This document shows, piece after piece, positions 25,035 to 34,900 of a stretch of DNA of 64,000 nt. The stretch is from Micavibrio sp. UBA6139 (GTDB lineage: Bacteria > Pseudomonadota > Alphaproteobacteria > Micavibrionales > Micavibrionaceae). The translations under genes and the position numbers were made by a program. The stretch covers positions 1 to 64,000 of the forward strand of contig DIVF01000036.1 of NCBI GenBank assembly GCA_002423285.1. Reading direction: 5' to 3'. Positions within the stretch are counted from its first letter, which is position 1. Every line of letters begins with the position of its first letter. The notes below the pieces were generated by a model that saw only the letters and a program-made list of their open reading frames with translations, searched no databases and was not told where the DNA came from.

Positions 25035-26225
25035 TTACAGGGCTGTGGGGCGGGGCTGATAAGCCTTGTTCAGGCTGATCGTCGCCGGTTCCATCTGAAT
25101 GAGCGCAGGTGCCGGGGCTTCAATCGCCGAAGTTTTGTCGCGTTTGCGCAGGACTTCAAAGCCGCGATTCAGCAGGGATTCAACTTCCCGCGTGCGGATC
25201 GGGGTGCTTGGGCATCCAAACAGGGTCACAATCAAGCGGCCTTCCGGGCGTTTGGCCGAAACGGCGACATTGAACAAAGAGGCGCGTGTAAACCCGGTCT
25301 TGATCCCGTCCACACCCGGATAGGTATGCAAAGACTGGTTATGGTTGCGGTATGTCTTCCCGTTATAGGTAAAGCTGCGGATCGAAAAATAATGATATTC
25401 ATTCGGGTAGTTCTGGACCAGATATTTGGACATCAACGCCATGTCATAGGCGGTGGTGACCATTTCCGCATTTGGCAGGCCGGATGCGTTTTTGAACACG
25501 GTGTCCTTCATGCCCATCGACAGGGCTTTGGCGGTCATCATCCGCGCAAAACGGGCTTCGCTGCCTTCGGCCAGATGTTCGGCAAAGGCGGTGGCCATAT
25601 CATTGGCGGAATGCACCGCCAGGGCTTTGATCCCGTCTTCAACCGTCACTTTTGCGCCCGTGTATAGGCCCAGATTGGTGCGTTCACGGCTAGCCGCATG
25701 GGCGGAAAAGGTGATTTTATCAGTCAGCTTCAATTCACCGCGGTGCATGGCATCAAAGACCATGATCAATGTCATGGTTTTGGTGACGGATGCTGGATAA
25801 CGCTTGGTGTCTTGATTGTGACCCATCAGGACCTGACCATTCATGTCCATCATAATGCTGGAGCGGCAGGCCGAGCCGGGTTGTGGTGCGGCTGGTTTTT
25901 TCTTGCCCGGTGTGGGGGCTGGGGGCTTGCTGTGGCTCTTGTCCTTGGCGGTGATCAGCACGTCTTTGGCGGGTGGTGTTTCGCTTAAGATTTTGGGCGC
26001 AACAGGCGGCAGGCTCAGGGCGGGCAGGGTGATCGCTTCGCGGGAAATGCTGCCGACATTCTGGTCTGGAACCGGGGTTGTGACCGCATCGGGCGTTGTT
26101 GCCGGTATCTTGGCGTCTGATGGGCTTGGCGCGGATGCGCACGCCGCCAAAGAGAAGCTCAGGCACAAGGCCCCGATATGTTTCAAACGTGATGAAGTCG
26201 CGCCTGTAAAAGCGGATTGCGCCAT
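25035..26225 (-). CDS. D-alanyl-D-alanine carboxypeptidase, lipoprotein form
   Basis: The 396-residue paralogue of the adjacent dac gene has a lipoprotein signal (SLAAC, Cys29), a 90-residue Pro/Lys-rich linker that could span the periplasm, and a peptidase S11 domain with SxxK at Ser146-Lys149 (PASVTKTM), SxN in HSANDMAT and KTG in DGIKTGFT. No SPOR domain follows; the protein ends with about 50 residues after the catalytic domain. The lipid anchor and long linker suggest a different location from the SPOR form. A CRSSIMMDMNG strand precedes the SxxK region as in the family. Single-gene unit. Confidence 0.9.
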   Translation of the reverse strand: MAQSAFTGATSSRLKHIGALCLSFSLAACASAPSPSDAKIPATTPDAVTTPVPDQNVGSISREAITLPALSLPPVAPKILSETPPAKDVLITAKDKSHSKPPAPTPGKKKPAAPQPGSACRSSIMMDMNGQVLMGHNQDTKRYPASVTKTMTLIMVFDAMHRGELKLTDKITFSAHAASRERTNLGLYTGAKVTVEDGIKALAVHSANDMATAFAEHLAEGSEARFARMMTAKALSMGMKDTVFKNASGLPNAEMVTTAYDMALMSKYLVQNYPNEYHYFSIRSFTYNGKTYRNHNQSLHTYPGVDGIKTGFTRASLFNVAVSAKRPEGRLIVTLFGCPSTPIRTREVESLLNRGFEVLRKRDKTSAIEAPAPALIQMEPATISLNKAYQPRPTAL

Positions 26226-26446
26226 GGTGTTGATCCCTGTCCCTGTTTTTTTTCAGTCTTATTTTTGTGTTATTGAAAAAGCCATAAAATGGCCCGCCCT
26301 GTCAATACGTTGATACGCTGGAAGAGGGGCGCTTTTTGTGCAGCGCAATATTTTCTCCTTGACCCACCCCCACCCCCGTGCTAGATTGGTATTGTGCAAT
26401 GCAGCAGTCCTATCCGGACGCCTTAGCATTTAAGGAGGAAAACGAC

Positions 26447-27013
26447 ATGGCAAAGAAAAAAACAGCATCCCGTAAAACAAAGGCTCTGAAGCCCGCCGTT
26501 AAAGTCGAAATTCCGGCTGTTGGCCTGAAGGCCGCGCGCAGTGCCGCCAAGGCGGCCTCTAAGCCAGCCGTTACCACACTGAAAACAAAAGAAAAAAGCG
26601 TAAAAACTGAGAAACCAGTATCACAGCCACAAAAGGAGACGACCATGACAGACACAAAACAGAAATTTGAAAAACTGACCTCTGACGCCACATCGATGGG
26701 CCAGGAACAGGCCGAAGCGATTGTCCAATCCAGCACATTGTTCTTCAAAGGTGCTGAAGAGATCATGAAAACCTATACCGCTTTGGCACAGGAAGCGGCG
26801 CAGAAAAACGCCGAAGCTGTTCAAACGCTGATGGGTTGTAAAACCCTGAACGAACTGACCGAAACCCAGAACAAACTGGCGAAGGACTCGTTCGAAGGCT
26901 TCATTGCCCAAGCGACAAAACTGTCTGAACTGTCCTTAAAAGTCGCGAAAGAAAGCTTTGAGCCAATCAACGCGCAAGTGACAAAAACAGTAAAGCGCGC
27001 TTCCGCCGCATAA
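26447..27013 (+). CDS. phasin with Lys/Ala-rich N-terminal extension
   Basis: The full-length product has 188 residues. Residues 1-65 are rich in Lys, Ala and Pro (KKKTASRKTKALKPAVK) like the DNA-binding tails of PhaF-type phasins and histone H1-like proteins. Residues 67-188 form an all-helical phasin domain (EQAEAIVQSSTLFFKGAEEI, TLNELTETQNKLAKDSFEGF) that coats polyhydroxyalkanoate granules. GGAGGAA lies before ATG 26447. A second ATG at codon 67 (26645) has its own strong ribosome-binding site and would give the domain alone, 122 residues. No PHA synthase gene is in the window. A terminator follows. Confidence 0.85.
   Translation: MAKKKTASRKTKALKPAVKVEIPAVGLKAARSAAKAASKPAVTTLKTKEKSVKTEKPVSQPQKETTMTDTKQKFEKLTSDATSMGQEQAEAIVQSSTLFFKGAEEIMKTYTALAQEAAQKNAEAVQTLMGCKTLNELTETQNKLAKDSFEGFIAQATKLSELSLKVAKESFEPINAQVTKTVKRASAA
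26631..26647 (+). promoter_or_regulatory. internal ribosome-binding site and in-frame start in the phasin gene
   Basis: AAAAGGAGAC followed by GACC and ATG (26645) sits inside the phasin gene exactly at the junction between the basic tail and the phasin domain, in the same frame. AGGAG to ATG spacing is about six bases, which is optimal. Confidence 0.65.
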
Positions 27014-27043
27014 ATTCAGTTTTCCTTCCCAAACAGGAAAAAC

Positions 27044-27086
27044 CGCCACCCGGACCCTTGCGAAAGGAGCCGGGTGGTCTTTTTTA
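27044..27086 (+). terminator. intrinsic terminator after the phasin gene
   Basis: CCACCCGG and CCGGGTGG form an 8-bp stem with a 16-base loop, followed by TTTTTT. Confidence 0.85.
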
Positions 27087-27160
27087 AGGGGGCGGTTTCC
27101 TTGATTTGCCGGGGCTCCCGGAATAGGTTACTTTGCATGATGATTTTGAACGGACCCAAA

Positions 27161-27514
27161 ATGTCTGATGACCAGCATGATGGCGGCGATCCTGACCGGG
27201 ATGGCAGCGGCGAAGAACGCCGCCAGACCGGGTTACTGCTTAAACCACGGCCAAAGACGCGCAAACCGAATATGTACAAGGTTTTGCTGCTGAACGATGA
27301 TTACACGCCGATGGAATTCGTCGTCCATATTCTGGAACGCTTCTTCAATAAAAACCGTCAGGAAGCCACCGATATCATGCTGCATGTCCATCGCCGCGGT
27401 GTGGGAATTTGCGGCATCTTCACCTATGAAATCGCCGAAACCAAAATGGCCCAAGTCATGGACTTCGCCCGCGCCAACGAACAACCCCTGCAATGCACGA
27501 TGGAAAAAGAATAG
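27161..27514 (+). CDS. clpS: ClpS adaptor protein
   Basis: The 117-residue adaptor brings N-degron substrates to ClpAP. The core shows [19 protein letters not shown] with the [11 protein letters not shown]lpA-binding and pocket residues, HILERFF, and [19 protein letters not shown], all diagnostic. The acidic N-terminal tail ([19 protein letters not shown]) is the extension that triggers ClpA transfer. The frame is open from 27074; I place the start at ATG 27161 by family length, though ATG 27137 or 27140 is possible and no candidate has a strong ribosome-binding site. A 196-bp repeat element separates it from clpA. Confidence 0.93.
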   Translation: MSDDQHDGGDPDRDGSGEERRQTGLLLKPRPKTRKPNMYKVLLLNDDYTPMEFVVHILERFFNKNRQEATDIMLHVHRRGVGICGIFTYEIAETKMAQVMDFARANEQPLQCTMEKE

Positions 27515-27527
27515 GCCTCCTGTTTTT

Positions 27528-27723
27528 TGTCATCCCCGCCTTGAGCGGGGATCCAGCGCTGCAGATATAAGTGTTCAATTTCCTTGCAAAGGAAATAAGT
27601 ACAGGGGTTTTCAAGGGGGCGATTGCCCCCTTGGACCCTATTCAAAGTTCACTCTTATTTTTTGTGCTGAGACTCTGGTTCTGGACTTACCGCCCTGGAT
27701 CCCCGCTCAAGGCGGGGATGACA
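27528..27723. repeat. 196-bp composite palindromic element, copy B
   Basis: It has the same length and layout as copy A at 21527: inverted ends TGTCATCCCCGCCTTGAGCG and GGCGGGGATGACA, each end a hairpin, and the central hairpin TCAAGGGGGCGATTGCCCCC (27611-27630). Only the spacers between the hairpins diverge. It lies between clpS and clpA. Confidence 0.85.
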
Positions 27724-27827
27724 AAGGGCGGGGCTTCACACTGACTTCCTTGGTCTTATGTCATTTATGCGGTGGTATTGGTTTAACAAAGCTTTAAGCC
27801 CTTCCGCGCACAATCAGATCATGCGTG

Positions 27828-27843
27828 TCCTTTCGCGAAAGGA
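27828..27843. promoter_or_regulatory. 16-bp perfect palindrome upstream of clpA
   Basis: TCCTTTCG and CGAAAGGA abut to form a perfect palindrome 46 bases before the clpA start. TATTAT at 27847-27852 could be a -10 just downstream, so the palindrome would cover the -35 region and may be an operator. Confidence 0.45.
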
Positions 27844-27889
27844 TGCTATTATTTTCAATCAGATTACTTAAATCGCTGGATGTCTCCTC

Positions 27890-30232
27890 ATGCTCTCACG
27901 CAATCTTGAAAAAACCCTCCACCGCGCTTTGGCCTTGGCCAGTGAACGTCATCACGAATATGCAACGCTGGAGCATTTATTGCTGGCGCTGACGGATGAT
28001 CAGGATGCGATGGCGGTGTTGCGGTCCTGCGGGATTGGCCTGCCGGATCTGCGTGATCAATTGATTCATTATCTTGAAAGCGAATTGGCGTATCTGGTCA
28101 ACCGCAATGCTGAAGAATCCAAACCAACCACAGCGTTCCAGCGTGTTTTGCAGCGTGCTGCCATTCATGTGCAATCATCGGGGCGTGAGGAAGTTACAGG
28201 GGCCAATGTTCTGGTGGCGCTGTTCTCGGAACGTGAATCACATGCCGTTTATTTCCTGCAGGAACAGGACATGACTCGCTTTGATGCGGTCAATTATATT
28301 TCCCACGGTATTGCCAAGGTGCCGGGTCAAACAGAAACGCAGCGTCCGCCAACAGGCACCGAAGAGGGTGGCCCAGCAGAAGAGAAGACGGCCGCTAAGA
28401 CAGGCCGTGACGCGCTGGATGCCTATTGCCACAACCTGAATGTGAAAGCGAAGAAGGGTAAGATTGATCCGCTGATTGGTCGCGCCGAAGAAATTGACCG
28501 CACCGTTCAAATCCTTTGCCGCCGTTCCAAGAACAACCCGCTTTATGTGGGTGATCCGGGCGTTGGTAAGACGGCGATTGCCGAAGGTTTGGCCAAACGT
28601 ATCGTTGATGGTGATGTGCCGGATGTTCTGTTGAATGCGGTTATTTACTCGCTGGATATGGGCGCCTTGCTCGCCGGGACACGCTATCGCGGTGATTTTG
28701 AAGAACGCGTGAAGGCGGTTTTGAACGAAATTGAAAAGATTGAACACGCCGTTTTGTTCATCGATGAAATCCACACGATTATTGGGGCGGGCGCGACATC
28801 GGGCGGGGCGATGGATGCATCGAATTTGCTGAAGCCAGCCTTGTCGGGCGGCACATTGCGCTGCATCGGTTCGACCACCTACAAAGAATACCGCAATTAT
28901 TTTGAGAAGGACCGCGCGCTGGTCCGCCGCTTCCAGAAAATTGATGTGAAAGAACCAAGCATTGAGGATGCGATCAAAATCCTGCAAGGCCTGAAATCAC
29001 ATTATGAAGACCACCATAAGGTTAAATACACCAATGACGCGATTAAGGCGGCTGTGGAGCTGTCGGCGCGTTATATCGGTGATCGCAAGCTGCCGGATAA
29101 GGCGATTGATATTATTGACGAGGTTGGTGCCGCCCAGATGTTAGTGCCGGAAAACCGCCGCAAGAAAACAATCACGGTAAAGGATATTGAGGGCGTTGTC
29201 GCCGCGATTGCACGTATTCCGGCCAAGGCCGTAAATAAGGATGACCGTGAAGCGCTTCGCACCCTCGATCGCGATTTGAAAACGATGGTCTATGATCAGG
29301 ACCCGGCAATTGATGTTTTAGTATCGTCCATCAAAATGGCGCGTGCGGGGTTGCGCGACATGGATAAGCCGATTGGGTCTTATCTGTTCACAGGTCCAAC
29401 AGGTGTTGGTAAAACCGAAGTGGCCCGTCAATTGGCGCGGGTCATGGGCATTGAACTGAAACGCTTTGATATGTCCGAATACATGGAAAAGCACTCCGTA
29501 TCACGTTTGATCGGCACACCGCCGGGTTATGTCGGGTTTGAACAGGGTGGTTTGTTAACCGATGCAATTGACCAGCATCCCCATTGTGTTTTGCTGCTCG
29601 ATGAAATCGAAAAGGCCCACCCGGATCTGTATAATATTTTGTTGCAGGTCATGGATTACGGCAAGCTGACCGATAATAACGGCAAGACCGTTGATTTCAG
29701 AAACGTGATCTTGATCATGACCACCAATGCCGGTGCCGCGCAGATGGCGAAATCGCCGGTGGGCTTTGGCCGCGAATTCCGCACCGAAGAAGATCAGGAA
29801 GAAATCAAACGGATTTTTACACCGGAATTCAGAAACCGTCTGGATGCGATTGTCACCTTCCAGAATTTGAAACAAGAAACCGTTGTGCGCGTCGTTGATA
29901 AATTCATCATGCAATTGGAAGCGCAGCTGGATGACCGCAATGTGTCCATCGAACTGACCCCGGCGGCCCGCAGCTGGTTGGCCAAGACCGGCTTTGATCC
30001 CGCCATGGGGGCGCGTCCGTTGGGTCGTGTCATTCAAGAGAAAGTCAAACGCCCGCTGGCGGAGGAACTTCTCTTTGGTAAATTGTCCAAGGGTGGCTTG
30101 GTTCGGGTCGATTATGCCGGAGAATCAGCCTCCGGGGATGAGCTGACCTTCAGCTTCGTCGAAGACCGCCCGAAAAAGGTAAAAGGCGCCGCCACATCAA
30201 AGGCTAAACCAGACGCGGATATTGACCCTTAA
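27890..30232 (+). CDS. clpA: ATP-dependent Clp protease ATP-binding subunit ClpA (first copy)
   Basis: The 780-residue unfoldase has a Clp N-domain (residues 1-140, with two repeats), AAA module 1 with Walker A GDPGVGKT and Walker [10 protein letters not shown], and AAA module 2 with GPTGVGKT and [10 protein letters not shown]. The segment SPVGFGRE before [11 protein letters not shown] corresponds to the ClpP-docking IGL/F loop. The lack of a long coiled-coil middle domain separates it from ClpB. ClpS is encoded just upstream. The stop codon lies inside an 11-bp hairpin. ClpA hexamers feed substrates to ClpP. Confidence 0.95.
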   Translation: MLSRNLEKTLHRALALASERHHEYATLEHLLLALTDDQDAMAVLRSCGIGLPDLRDQLIHYLESELAYLVNRNAEESKPTTAFQRVLQRAAIHVQSSGREEVTGANVLVALFSERESHAVYFLQEQDMTRFDAVNYISHGIAKVPGQTETQRPPTGTEEGGPAEEKTAAKTGRDALDAYCHNLNVKAKKGKIDPLIGRAEEIDRTVQILCRRSKNNPLYVGDPGVGKTAIAEGLAKRIVDGDVPDVLLNAVIYSLDMGALLAGTRYRGDFEERVKAVLNEIEKIEHAVLFIDEIHTIIGAGATSGGAMDASNLLKPALSGGTLRCIGSTTYKEYRNYFEKDRALVRRFQKIDVKEPSIEDAIKILQGLKSHYEDHHKVKYTNDAIKAAVELSARYIGDRKLPDKAIDIIDEVGAAQMLVPENRRKKTITVKDIEGVVAAIARIPAKAVNKDDREALRTLDRDLKTMVYDQDPAIDVLVSSIKMARAGLRDMDKPIGSYLFTGPTGVGKTEVARQLARVMGIELKRFDMSEYMEKHSVSRLIGTPPGYVGFEQGGLLTDAIDQHPHCVLLLDEIEKAHPDLYNILLQVMDYGKLTDNNGKTVDFRNVILIMTTNAGAAQMAKSPVGFGREFRTEEDQEEIKRIFTPEFRNRLDAIVTFQNLKQETVVRVVDKFIMQLEAQLDDRNVSIELTPAARSWLAKTGFDPAMGARPLGRVIQEKVKRPLAEELLFGKLSKGGLVRVDYAGESASGDELTFSFVEDRPKKVKGAATSKAKPDADIDP

Positions 30233-30245
30233 GCGGGTCAATATC
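30218..30245 (+). terminator. hairpin over the clpA stop codon
   Basis: GATATTGACCC and GGGTCAATATC form a perfect 11-bp stem with a six-base loop that includes the TAA stop. There is no T tract, so it may stabilise the mRNA end or act as a weak terminator. Confidence 0.5.
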
Positions 30246-30364
30246 CCCCCTATTTCGGGCCTGTTTTGCCCCGGATTTGCCGTTGCATTTCCAGGCGATT
30301 ATCTCAAATAATCCGCAGAAATCAGCCGCTTTTTAGACTATTTTTCAAGAGGGTGTGAATCTTC

Positions 30365-30394
30365 TTGGCAATGTCTATGAAAAATAGGTATAAA
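30365..30394 (+). promoter_or_regulatory. promoter for the second clpA gene
   Basis: TTGGCA (30365-30370), an 18-base spacer and TATAAA (30389-30394) make a good sigma-70 match about 50 bases upstream of the start, so the second copy can be transcribed independently. Confidence 0.65.
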
Positions 30395-30444
30395 GATACA
30401 CACCGCGAATATTAAAAGACGGTTAATGATTAGGGAGAGTAAGT

Positions 30445-32787
30445 ATGCAAACCACACCAAATCTGACGCAATCCATCAATCGTGCGACAGGCTTTGCCCG
30501 TCAAAACCGTCATGAATTTGTCACCCCGGAACATTTGTTGCTGGCGTTGCTGGACGATAATGATGCACGCGAATTGCTGAAAGGTGTTGCTGCGGATATC
30601 GATGTCCTGCGCCGTGATCTGAATGATTACGTGCAAGTGAAACTTGCCTCCATCGTTTTGTCGTCCGACAAAGAACCAACCACCAGCCAAGCCTACCGCA
30701 CCATGGTTCAACGCGCAGAGATTGGCGCGACCGAAGCGGGTAAGCCGATTGTCAACAGCGCCCTGATGCTGATCGCAATGGTGAATGAAAAAGACGGCGC
30801 CGCGCAATTCTTCCTGCGCCAGCAAGGCATCACGCTGAACAAGCTGATTAACTTCAACACCTATGGTACCGCGACACCGGCTGCGCAACCTGCCGCAAAA
30901 ACAACACAGACGCCCGCCAATAATAATGCGCCACAAGGTGAAGCCCCAGAATCTGAATTGGCAAAATACTCTGTAAACCTCAATGAAAAGGCCGCAAACG
31001 GCAAGATTGATCCGCTGGTAGGCCGTGAAAACGAGGTTGACCGGATCATTCAGGTCATGGCGCGCCGTAAGAAAAGCAACCCGATGTTGCTGGGCGATCC
31101 AGGCACAGGGAAAACCGCGATTGCCGAAGGTCTGGCACAGCGCATCATCAAGGGCGAAGTTCCACCGGAACTAGAAGACCACACCATCTATTCGCTGGAT
31201 CTCGGCGCGATGATGGCCGGTACAATGTATCGCGGTGAATTTGAAAAACGCCTGAAGGCTGTGATTGCCGAAGTGCAAGCCATGCCAAAAGCAATTTTGC
31301 TGATCGATGAAATCCATACACTGGTTGGTGCGGGCGCCACAGGCGGTGGGTCGATGGATGCTGCAAACCTGCTGAAACCAGCTTTGTCTGATGGTTCAAT
31401 CCGTGTCATCGGTGCGACCACTTACGCGGAATACCGCAAATATATTGAAAAAGACGCAGCGATTGCGCGTCGTTTCCAAAAGGTCGAGGTGGTTGAGCCA
31501 TCCATCGAAGATGCCATCCTGACATTGAGCGGTGTTGCGAAATATCTGGAAAAACACCACGGCGTTCAATTCACACCCGAAGCCATCCGTTCGGCTGTTG
31601 AATTATCGGCAAAATACATCACCGATCGCCGCCTGCCGGATAAAGCCATTGATGTGCTGGACGAGGTCGCAGCCTCACAGGTGTTGTTGCCTGTTGATCA
31701 GCGCGAGCGTTTGTTCACATCCGATCACGTTGAAGATGTCATCGCAAAACTGACCAACACACCACGCAAGAGCGTCAGCAACGATGAAAAAGACAAGATG
31801 GAGAATCTGGAAGCTGTTTTGAAGGCGAAAGTATTTGGTCAGGATCACGCGGTGGAAACACTGGTGAACGCCTTCCAGATCGCGCGTGCAGGTCTGGGTG
31901 ATACCAATAAACCATTGGGGTCCTTCATGTTTGACGGCCCGACCGGTGTTGGCAAGACAGAGTTGGCCAAGCAATTATCCGAAGAGCTTGGCGCACCCCT
32001 TCTGCGCTTTGATATGTCTGAATACATGGAAAAACACGCTGTATCGCGTCTGGTTGGTTCACCTCCGGGCTATGTTGGCCATGATGAAGGTGGCCAGTTG
32101 ACCGACGCGGTTGGGAAAAACCCGCATTCCATCGTGCTGTTCGACGAAGTTGAAAAGGCACACCCGGATATCTTCAACATCTTGTTGCAGGTTTTGGATT
32201 ACGGCGCATTGACCGATTCTCACGGCAAGAAAGTCGATTTCCGCAACACCATCGTGATCCTGACCACCAACGTCAGTGTGAACGCGGTTGTTCAACGCCA
32301 GGTCGGCTTTGGTGATGATGTTTCGCCAGCCAAACAAGAGGTTGGCAGCGGCATCAGCGCAGCAGTGCGTAAGCATTTCCGCCCGGAATTCATCAACCGT
32401 CTGGATGAGGTTATCAATTTTGACCGTCTGCCACGCGATGTGATTGGTCTGGTTGCTGATAAATTCCTGAACGACTTGAAAGGTAAACTGGCCGCAAAAA
32501 ATGTAGTGATGGAGCGTACAGAGGCGCTGCGTGACCATTTGGTTGATGTTGGTTTCGATCATGCGATGGGTGCGCGTCCAATGGGTCGTGCGATTCAGGA
32601 GCTGATTAAAAAGCCATTGTCCAAATCCCTGTTGTTCGGGGAACTGGCACAAGGCGGCAGTGTTGTGATCGATGTTGACCAAGACACCAAGAAGGTTAAA
32701 TTCAGCTTCAATGAAGCGTCCGGCAATAAACCAGCCGAACCAGATGCAGGCGTACAACGCCGCTTGCCAGCCCCAATCATGTCATAA
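30445..32787 (+). CDS. second ClpA-type AAA+ unfoldase
   Basis: This second complete ClpA-type protein also has 780 residues. It has a Clp N-domain ([20 protein letters not shown]), a Pro/Ala/Asn-rich linker (about residues 148-170), AAA module 1 ([17 protein letters not shown]) and AAA module 2 ([18 protein letters not shown]). The ClpP-docking loop is QVGFGDD followed by an insertion ([12 protein letters not shown]) before [12 protein letters not shown]. It diverges from the first copy throughout, so the duplication is old. It has its own promoter and AGGGAGAG ribosome-binding site. It may use a different adaptor or ClpP partner; no middle domain of ClpB type is present. Confidence 0.92.
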   Translation: MQTTPNLTQSINRATGFARQNRHEFVTPEHLLLALLDDNDARELLKGVAADIDVLRRDLNDYVQVKLASIVLSSDKEPTTSQAYRTMVQRAEIGATEAGKPIVNSALMLIAMVNEKDGAAQFFLRQQGITLNKLINFNTYGTATPAAQPAAKTTQTPANNNAPQGEAPESELAKYSVNLNEKAANGKIDPLVGRENEVDRIIQVMARRKKSNPMLLGDPGTGKTAIAEGLAQRIIKGEVPPELEDHTIYSLDLGAMMAGTMYRGEFEKRLKAVIAEVQAMPKAILLIDEIHTLVGAGATGGGSMDAANLLKPALSDGSIRVIGATTYAEYRKYIEKDAAIARRFQKVEVVEPSIEDAILTLSGVAKYLEKHHGVQFTPEAIRSAVELSAKYITDRRLPDKAIDVLDEVAASQVLLPVDQRERLFTSDHVEDVIAKLTNTPRKSVSNDEKDKMENLEAVLKAKVFGQDHAVETLVNAFQIARAGLGDTNKPLGSFMFDGPTGVGKTELAKQLSEELGAPLLRFDMSEYMEKHAVSRLVGSPPGYVGHDEGGQLTDAVGKNPHSIVLFDEVEKAHPDIFNILLQVLDYGALTDSHGKKVDFRNTIVILTTNVSVNAVVQRQVGFGDDVSPAKQEVGSGISAAVRKHFRPEFINRLDEVINFDRLPRDVIGLVADKFLNDLKGKLAAKNVVMERTEALRDHLVDVGFDHAMGARPMGRAIQELIKKPLSKSLLFGELAQGGSVVIDVDQDTKKVKFSFNEASGNKPAEPDAGVQRRLPAPIMS

Positions 32788-32809
32788 TGGTTTGTGTAAT
32801 ATAGATTTT

Positions 32810-32841
32810 AAAAAGGCGGGCCATGGGTCCGCCTTTTTTGT
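32810..32841 (+). terminator. intrinsic terminator after the second clpA
   Basis: AAAAGGCGG and CCGCCTTTTTT pair around a short GGCC-ATG-GGT section, followed by more T. Confidence 0.85.
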
Positions 32842-32845
32842 TTTT

Positions 32846-33583
32846 CTATTGGGCGGAGAGTACTGCGTAGAATAAGAATGATCCGTCGGACGGGGTGCCG
32901 TTGGTCTGGAAACATCCGGACCGCTTGCCGTTCAGCAGTGCTGTATTCACCGCATCCCCGGCGACAAAGGCCCCGGCATAGGGTTTGGTAATATCAAATG
33001 CGGCATCATCAAGCGGAATGCTCAGCCCGTCATTGACCTGAAGGCGGCGATTAAGCGCCGCGCAGATTTCACGTTTGACATAGGGTAAAACCAGCAGCAA
33101 TTCATTACATTCGCCGTTGGTGGTGCAATCTTCACCGACACCGATCACGCGGTTGGCCCCGGTGAAATGCCACTGGTTCCAGCCCGGCTGGGTGCGCAAC
33201 GATTCATCCAGCAATTGTTCGCCCGGTGCCTGGAATGATGACCCGCCGCCTGTGGGCAGGAAGACCTTGTTTTTATCTTCGCTGCATTTTGCGTGGTTAT
33301 AGGTGGCAAAGCCCCAGCCTGTGTGGTCAAAGCAAAGATCCGAATCTTTGACGCCGCTGATTTTCATGTTTTGTAAGGACCGGCGGATCATGCCGGTATA
33401 GTCCAGAATTTGTGTCGCCTGCAGATCGGCGCGTTCACGGTCAATGGTGGCGACCCCTTCACGGTTGCCACGCGACACGGCAAAGCTGAGCGCCGCGAAG
33501 AGGACAATCGCAATAAAGATGTAAATCAGGACGCTGCCCTTTTCACTGCTGCGGGTTTCGGCCTGGATCGGGGGTGTTTGCAT
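32846..33583 (-). CDS. pilin-like single-helix protein, paralogue 2 of 3
   Basis: The 245-residue protein has an EKG turn followed by the hydrophobic helix SVLIYIFIAIVLFAALSFAV (residues 16-35) and an exported domain with six cysteines. It shares with the genes at 21740 and 59648 the FLPTGGGSSF version of the VFNP-GG motif, a WNQWHFTGANRV strand, ELLLVLPYVKREICAALNRR and the C-terminal SGCFQTNG then FLFYAVL. GGAG eight bases upstream supports ATG 33583; the frame is open to 33916. It is a single-gene unit divergent from the DUF2157 gene. Role in a pilus-like or adhesion structure is inferred from the architecture only. Confidence 0.65.
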   Translation of the reverse strand: MQTPPIQAETRSSEKGSVLIYIFIAIVLFAALSFAVSRGNREGVATIDRERADLQATQILDYTGMIRRSLQNMKISGVKDSDLCFDHTGWGFATYNHAKCSEDKNKVFLPTGGGSSFQAPGEQLLDESLRTQPGWNQWHFTGANRVIGVGEDCTTNGECNELLLVLPYVKREICAALNRRLQVNDGLSIPLDDAAFDITKPYAGAFVAGDAVNTALLNGKRSGCFQTNGTPSDGSFLFYAVLSAQ

Positions 33584-33697
33584 TATGACTTCTCCGGAGA
33601 TTGCAGTCTTTATTCTATCGCGCCCCCAAACCCCGTGTCCATGCTCGTGCAAAAACGCTATGATTCGGGCTGTAACCGGGACGGGGAGAGCAGAACC

Positions 33698-34897
33698 ATG
33701 TTTGGCATTCACAAGAAATTGCGCGGCTGGGTCGCTGCCGGGCTGATCGGCCCCGAACAACAGGCCGCCATCACCGCATTTGAAAAATCCCGGCAACAGG
33801 GGCGTTTTGGCCGTGGCATTACGGGGTTGGCGCTCTTTGCCATTATCATTGGTGTTTTGTCGCTGATCGCGGCGAACTGGGTGTCCATTCCGGCATCTTT
33901 TAAAATCATTGTCCATCTGCTCATCAACATTGCGCTGGCGATAACCGTCTGGCGGGCGCAGATGCGTGGTCAGGATAATTTACGCGAAGGGGCCTTGCTG
34001 GTTCTGGGCGGCTTGACCTTGACCTTCATCGCGCTGATTGGTCAGGTCTTCCAATTGGGTGGATCTTATGCCGGGGCGTTACTGGTCTGGCAGATGGCGA
34101 TGATCCCGGCTTTCCTTGTCTATGGGCAAACACGCCTGACGGCGGTGCCGGGGGTTTTGGCATTTACGGGCTGTGTGCCGGTGATTGTGATGGAATGGAC
34201 CGATAAGATTCCTGATTTTTGGTCAATGTTTACAGGGGTTGCCGTGCTGACGGCGCTGCCGCTGCTTTATGTGGCCATCGGGTCCATGGAACGTTGCCGC
34301 GCCACGCGTCCGGTGTGGTGCGATACGGCCTTGCGGATTGGCTTTGTCATTCTGGTACTCTCTGCATCGCTGGCATCCTTGCTGTGGTACGAAGATCGCA
34401 GTGATGAATTCAGCGCGGTCTTCGATCGTGCCGGCATCGCCGTGTCATCGGGGATGTGGATTTTATCCGTCCCAACGATTATCGCCGTGTTTGCTTTGTT
34501 CGGGCATTGGGCGTTTTTCCGCAGCCGGGCGGTAGATCCGCAATTTTATGTCCGCACATGGGGGCTGGTTCTGACCAGCATTGTCATGCTGGGGCTGCCG
34601 ATGCTGATCCCGAATGGCAGCAGTGATATGCTGGCGATGGGCAGCTTCTTAATTTATTGGGGTTTCCTTGGCTGGTATGCGCATGCAACGGGAGCGGTGC
34701 GCCTGTTATCACTGGCGATTACCGTTTTGGCCATTCGCATCTGGATTATTTATCTGGAAGCCTTCGGCGGGTTGGCGATGACCGGGTTTGGTCTGATTTT
34801 TGGCGGTGTCTTTATGCTGGCGATGATTTATGGCGCACGTCGTCTCAATCGCCGTCTTGGCAATTCGGCGCGAACACAACATGCGGGAAAGGTCTAA
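33698..34897 (+). CDS. DUF2157 multi-pass membrane protein
   Basis: The 399-residue protein begins with a DUF2157 domain: a helical KLRGWVAAGLIGPEQQAAI section followed by the first membrane helix (ALFAIIIGVLSLIAANW). I count about ten further hydrophobic segments. DUF2157 proteins are usually encoded with a GDYXXLXY-domain protein, as here (the next gene starts four bases after the stop). The function is unknown. GGGGAGAG before ATG 33698 sets the start; the open frame extends upstream to 33410 in the divergent promoter region. Confidence 0.85.
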   Translation: MFGIHKKLRGWVAAGLIGPEQQAAITAFEKSRQQGRFGRGITGLALFAIIIGVLSLIAANWVSIPASFKIIVHLLINIALAITVWRAQMRGQDNLREGALLVLGGLTLTFIALIGQVFQLGGSYAGALLVWQMAMIPAFLVYGQTRLTAVPGVLAFTGCVPVIVMEWTDKIPDFWSMFTGVAVLTALPLLYVAIGSMERCRATRPVWCDTALRIGFVILVLSASLASLLWYEDRSDEFSAVFDRAGIAVSSGMWILSVPTIIAVFALFGHWAFFRSRAVDPQFYVRTWGLVLTSIVMLGLPMLIPNGSSDMLAMGSFLIYWGFLGWYAHATGAVRLLSLAITVLAIRIWIIYLEAFGGLAMTGFGLIFGGVFMLAMIYGARRLNRRLGNSARTQHAGKV

Positions 34898-34900
34898 ATC

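Noticed and set aside
27890..30232. Calling either ClpA copy ClpB or ClpC
   Set aside because: Neither has the long coiled-coil middle domain of ClpB or the UVR-containing middle of ClpC, and the VGF loop plus linked clpS favour ClpA.
32059..32757. A 232-codon minus-strand frame inside the second clpA
   Set aside because: Antisense shadow of the AAA2 module; no independent signals.
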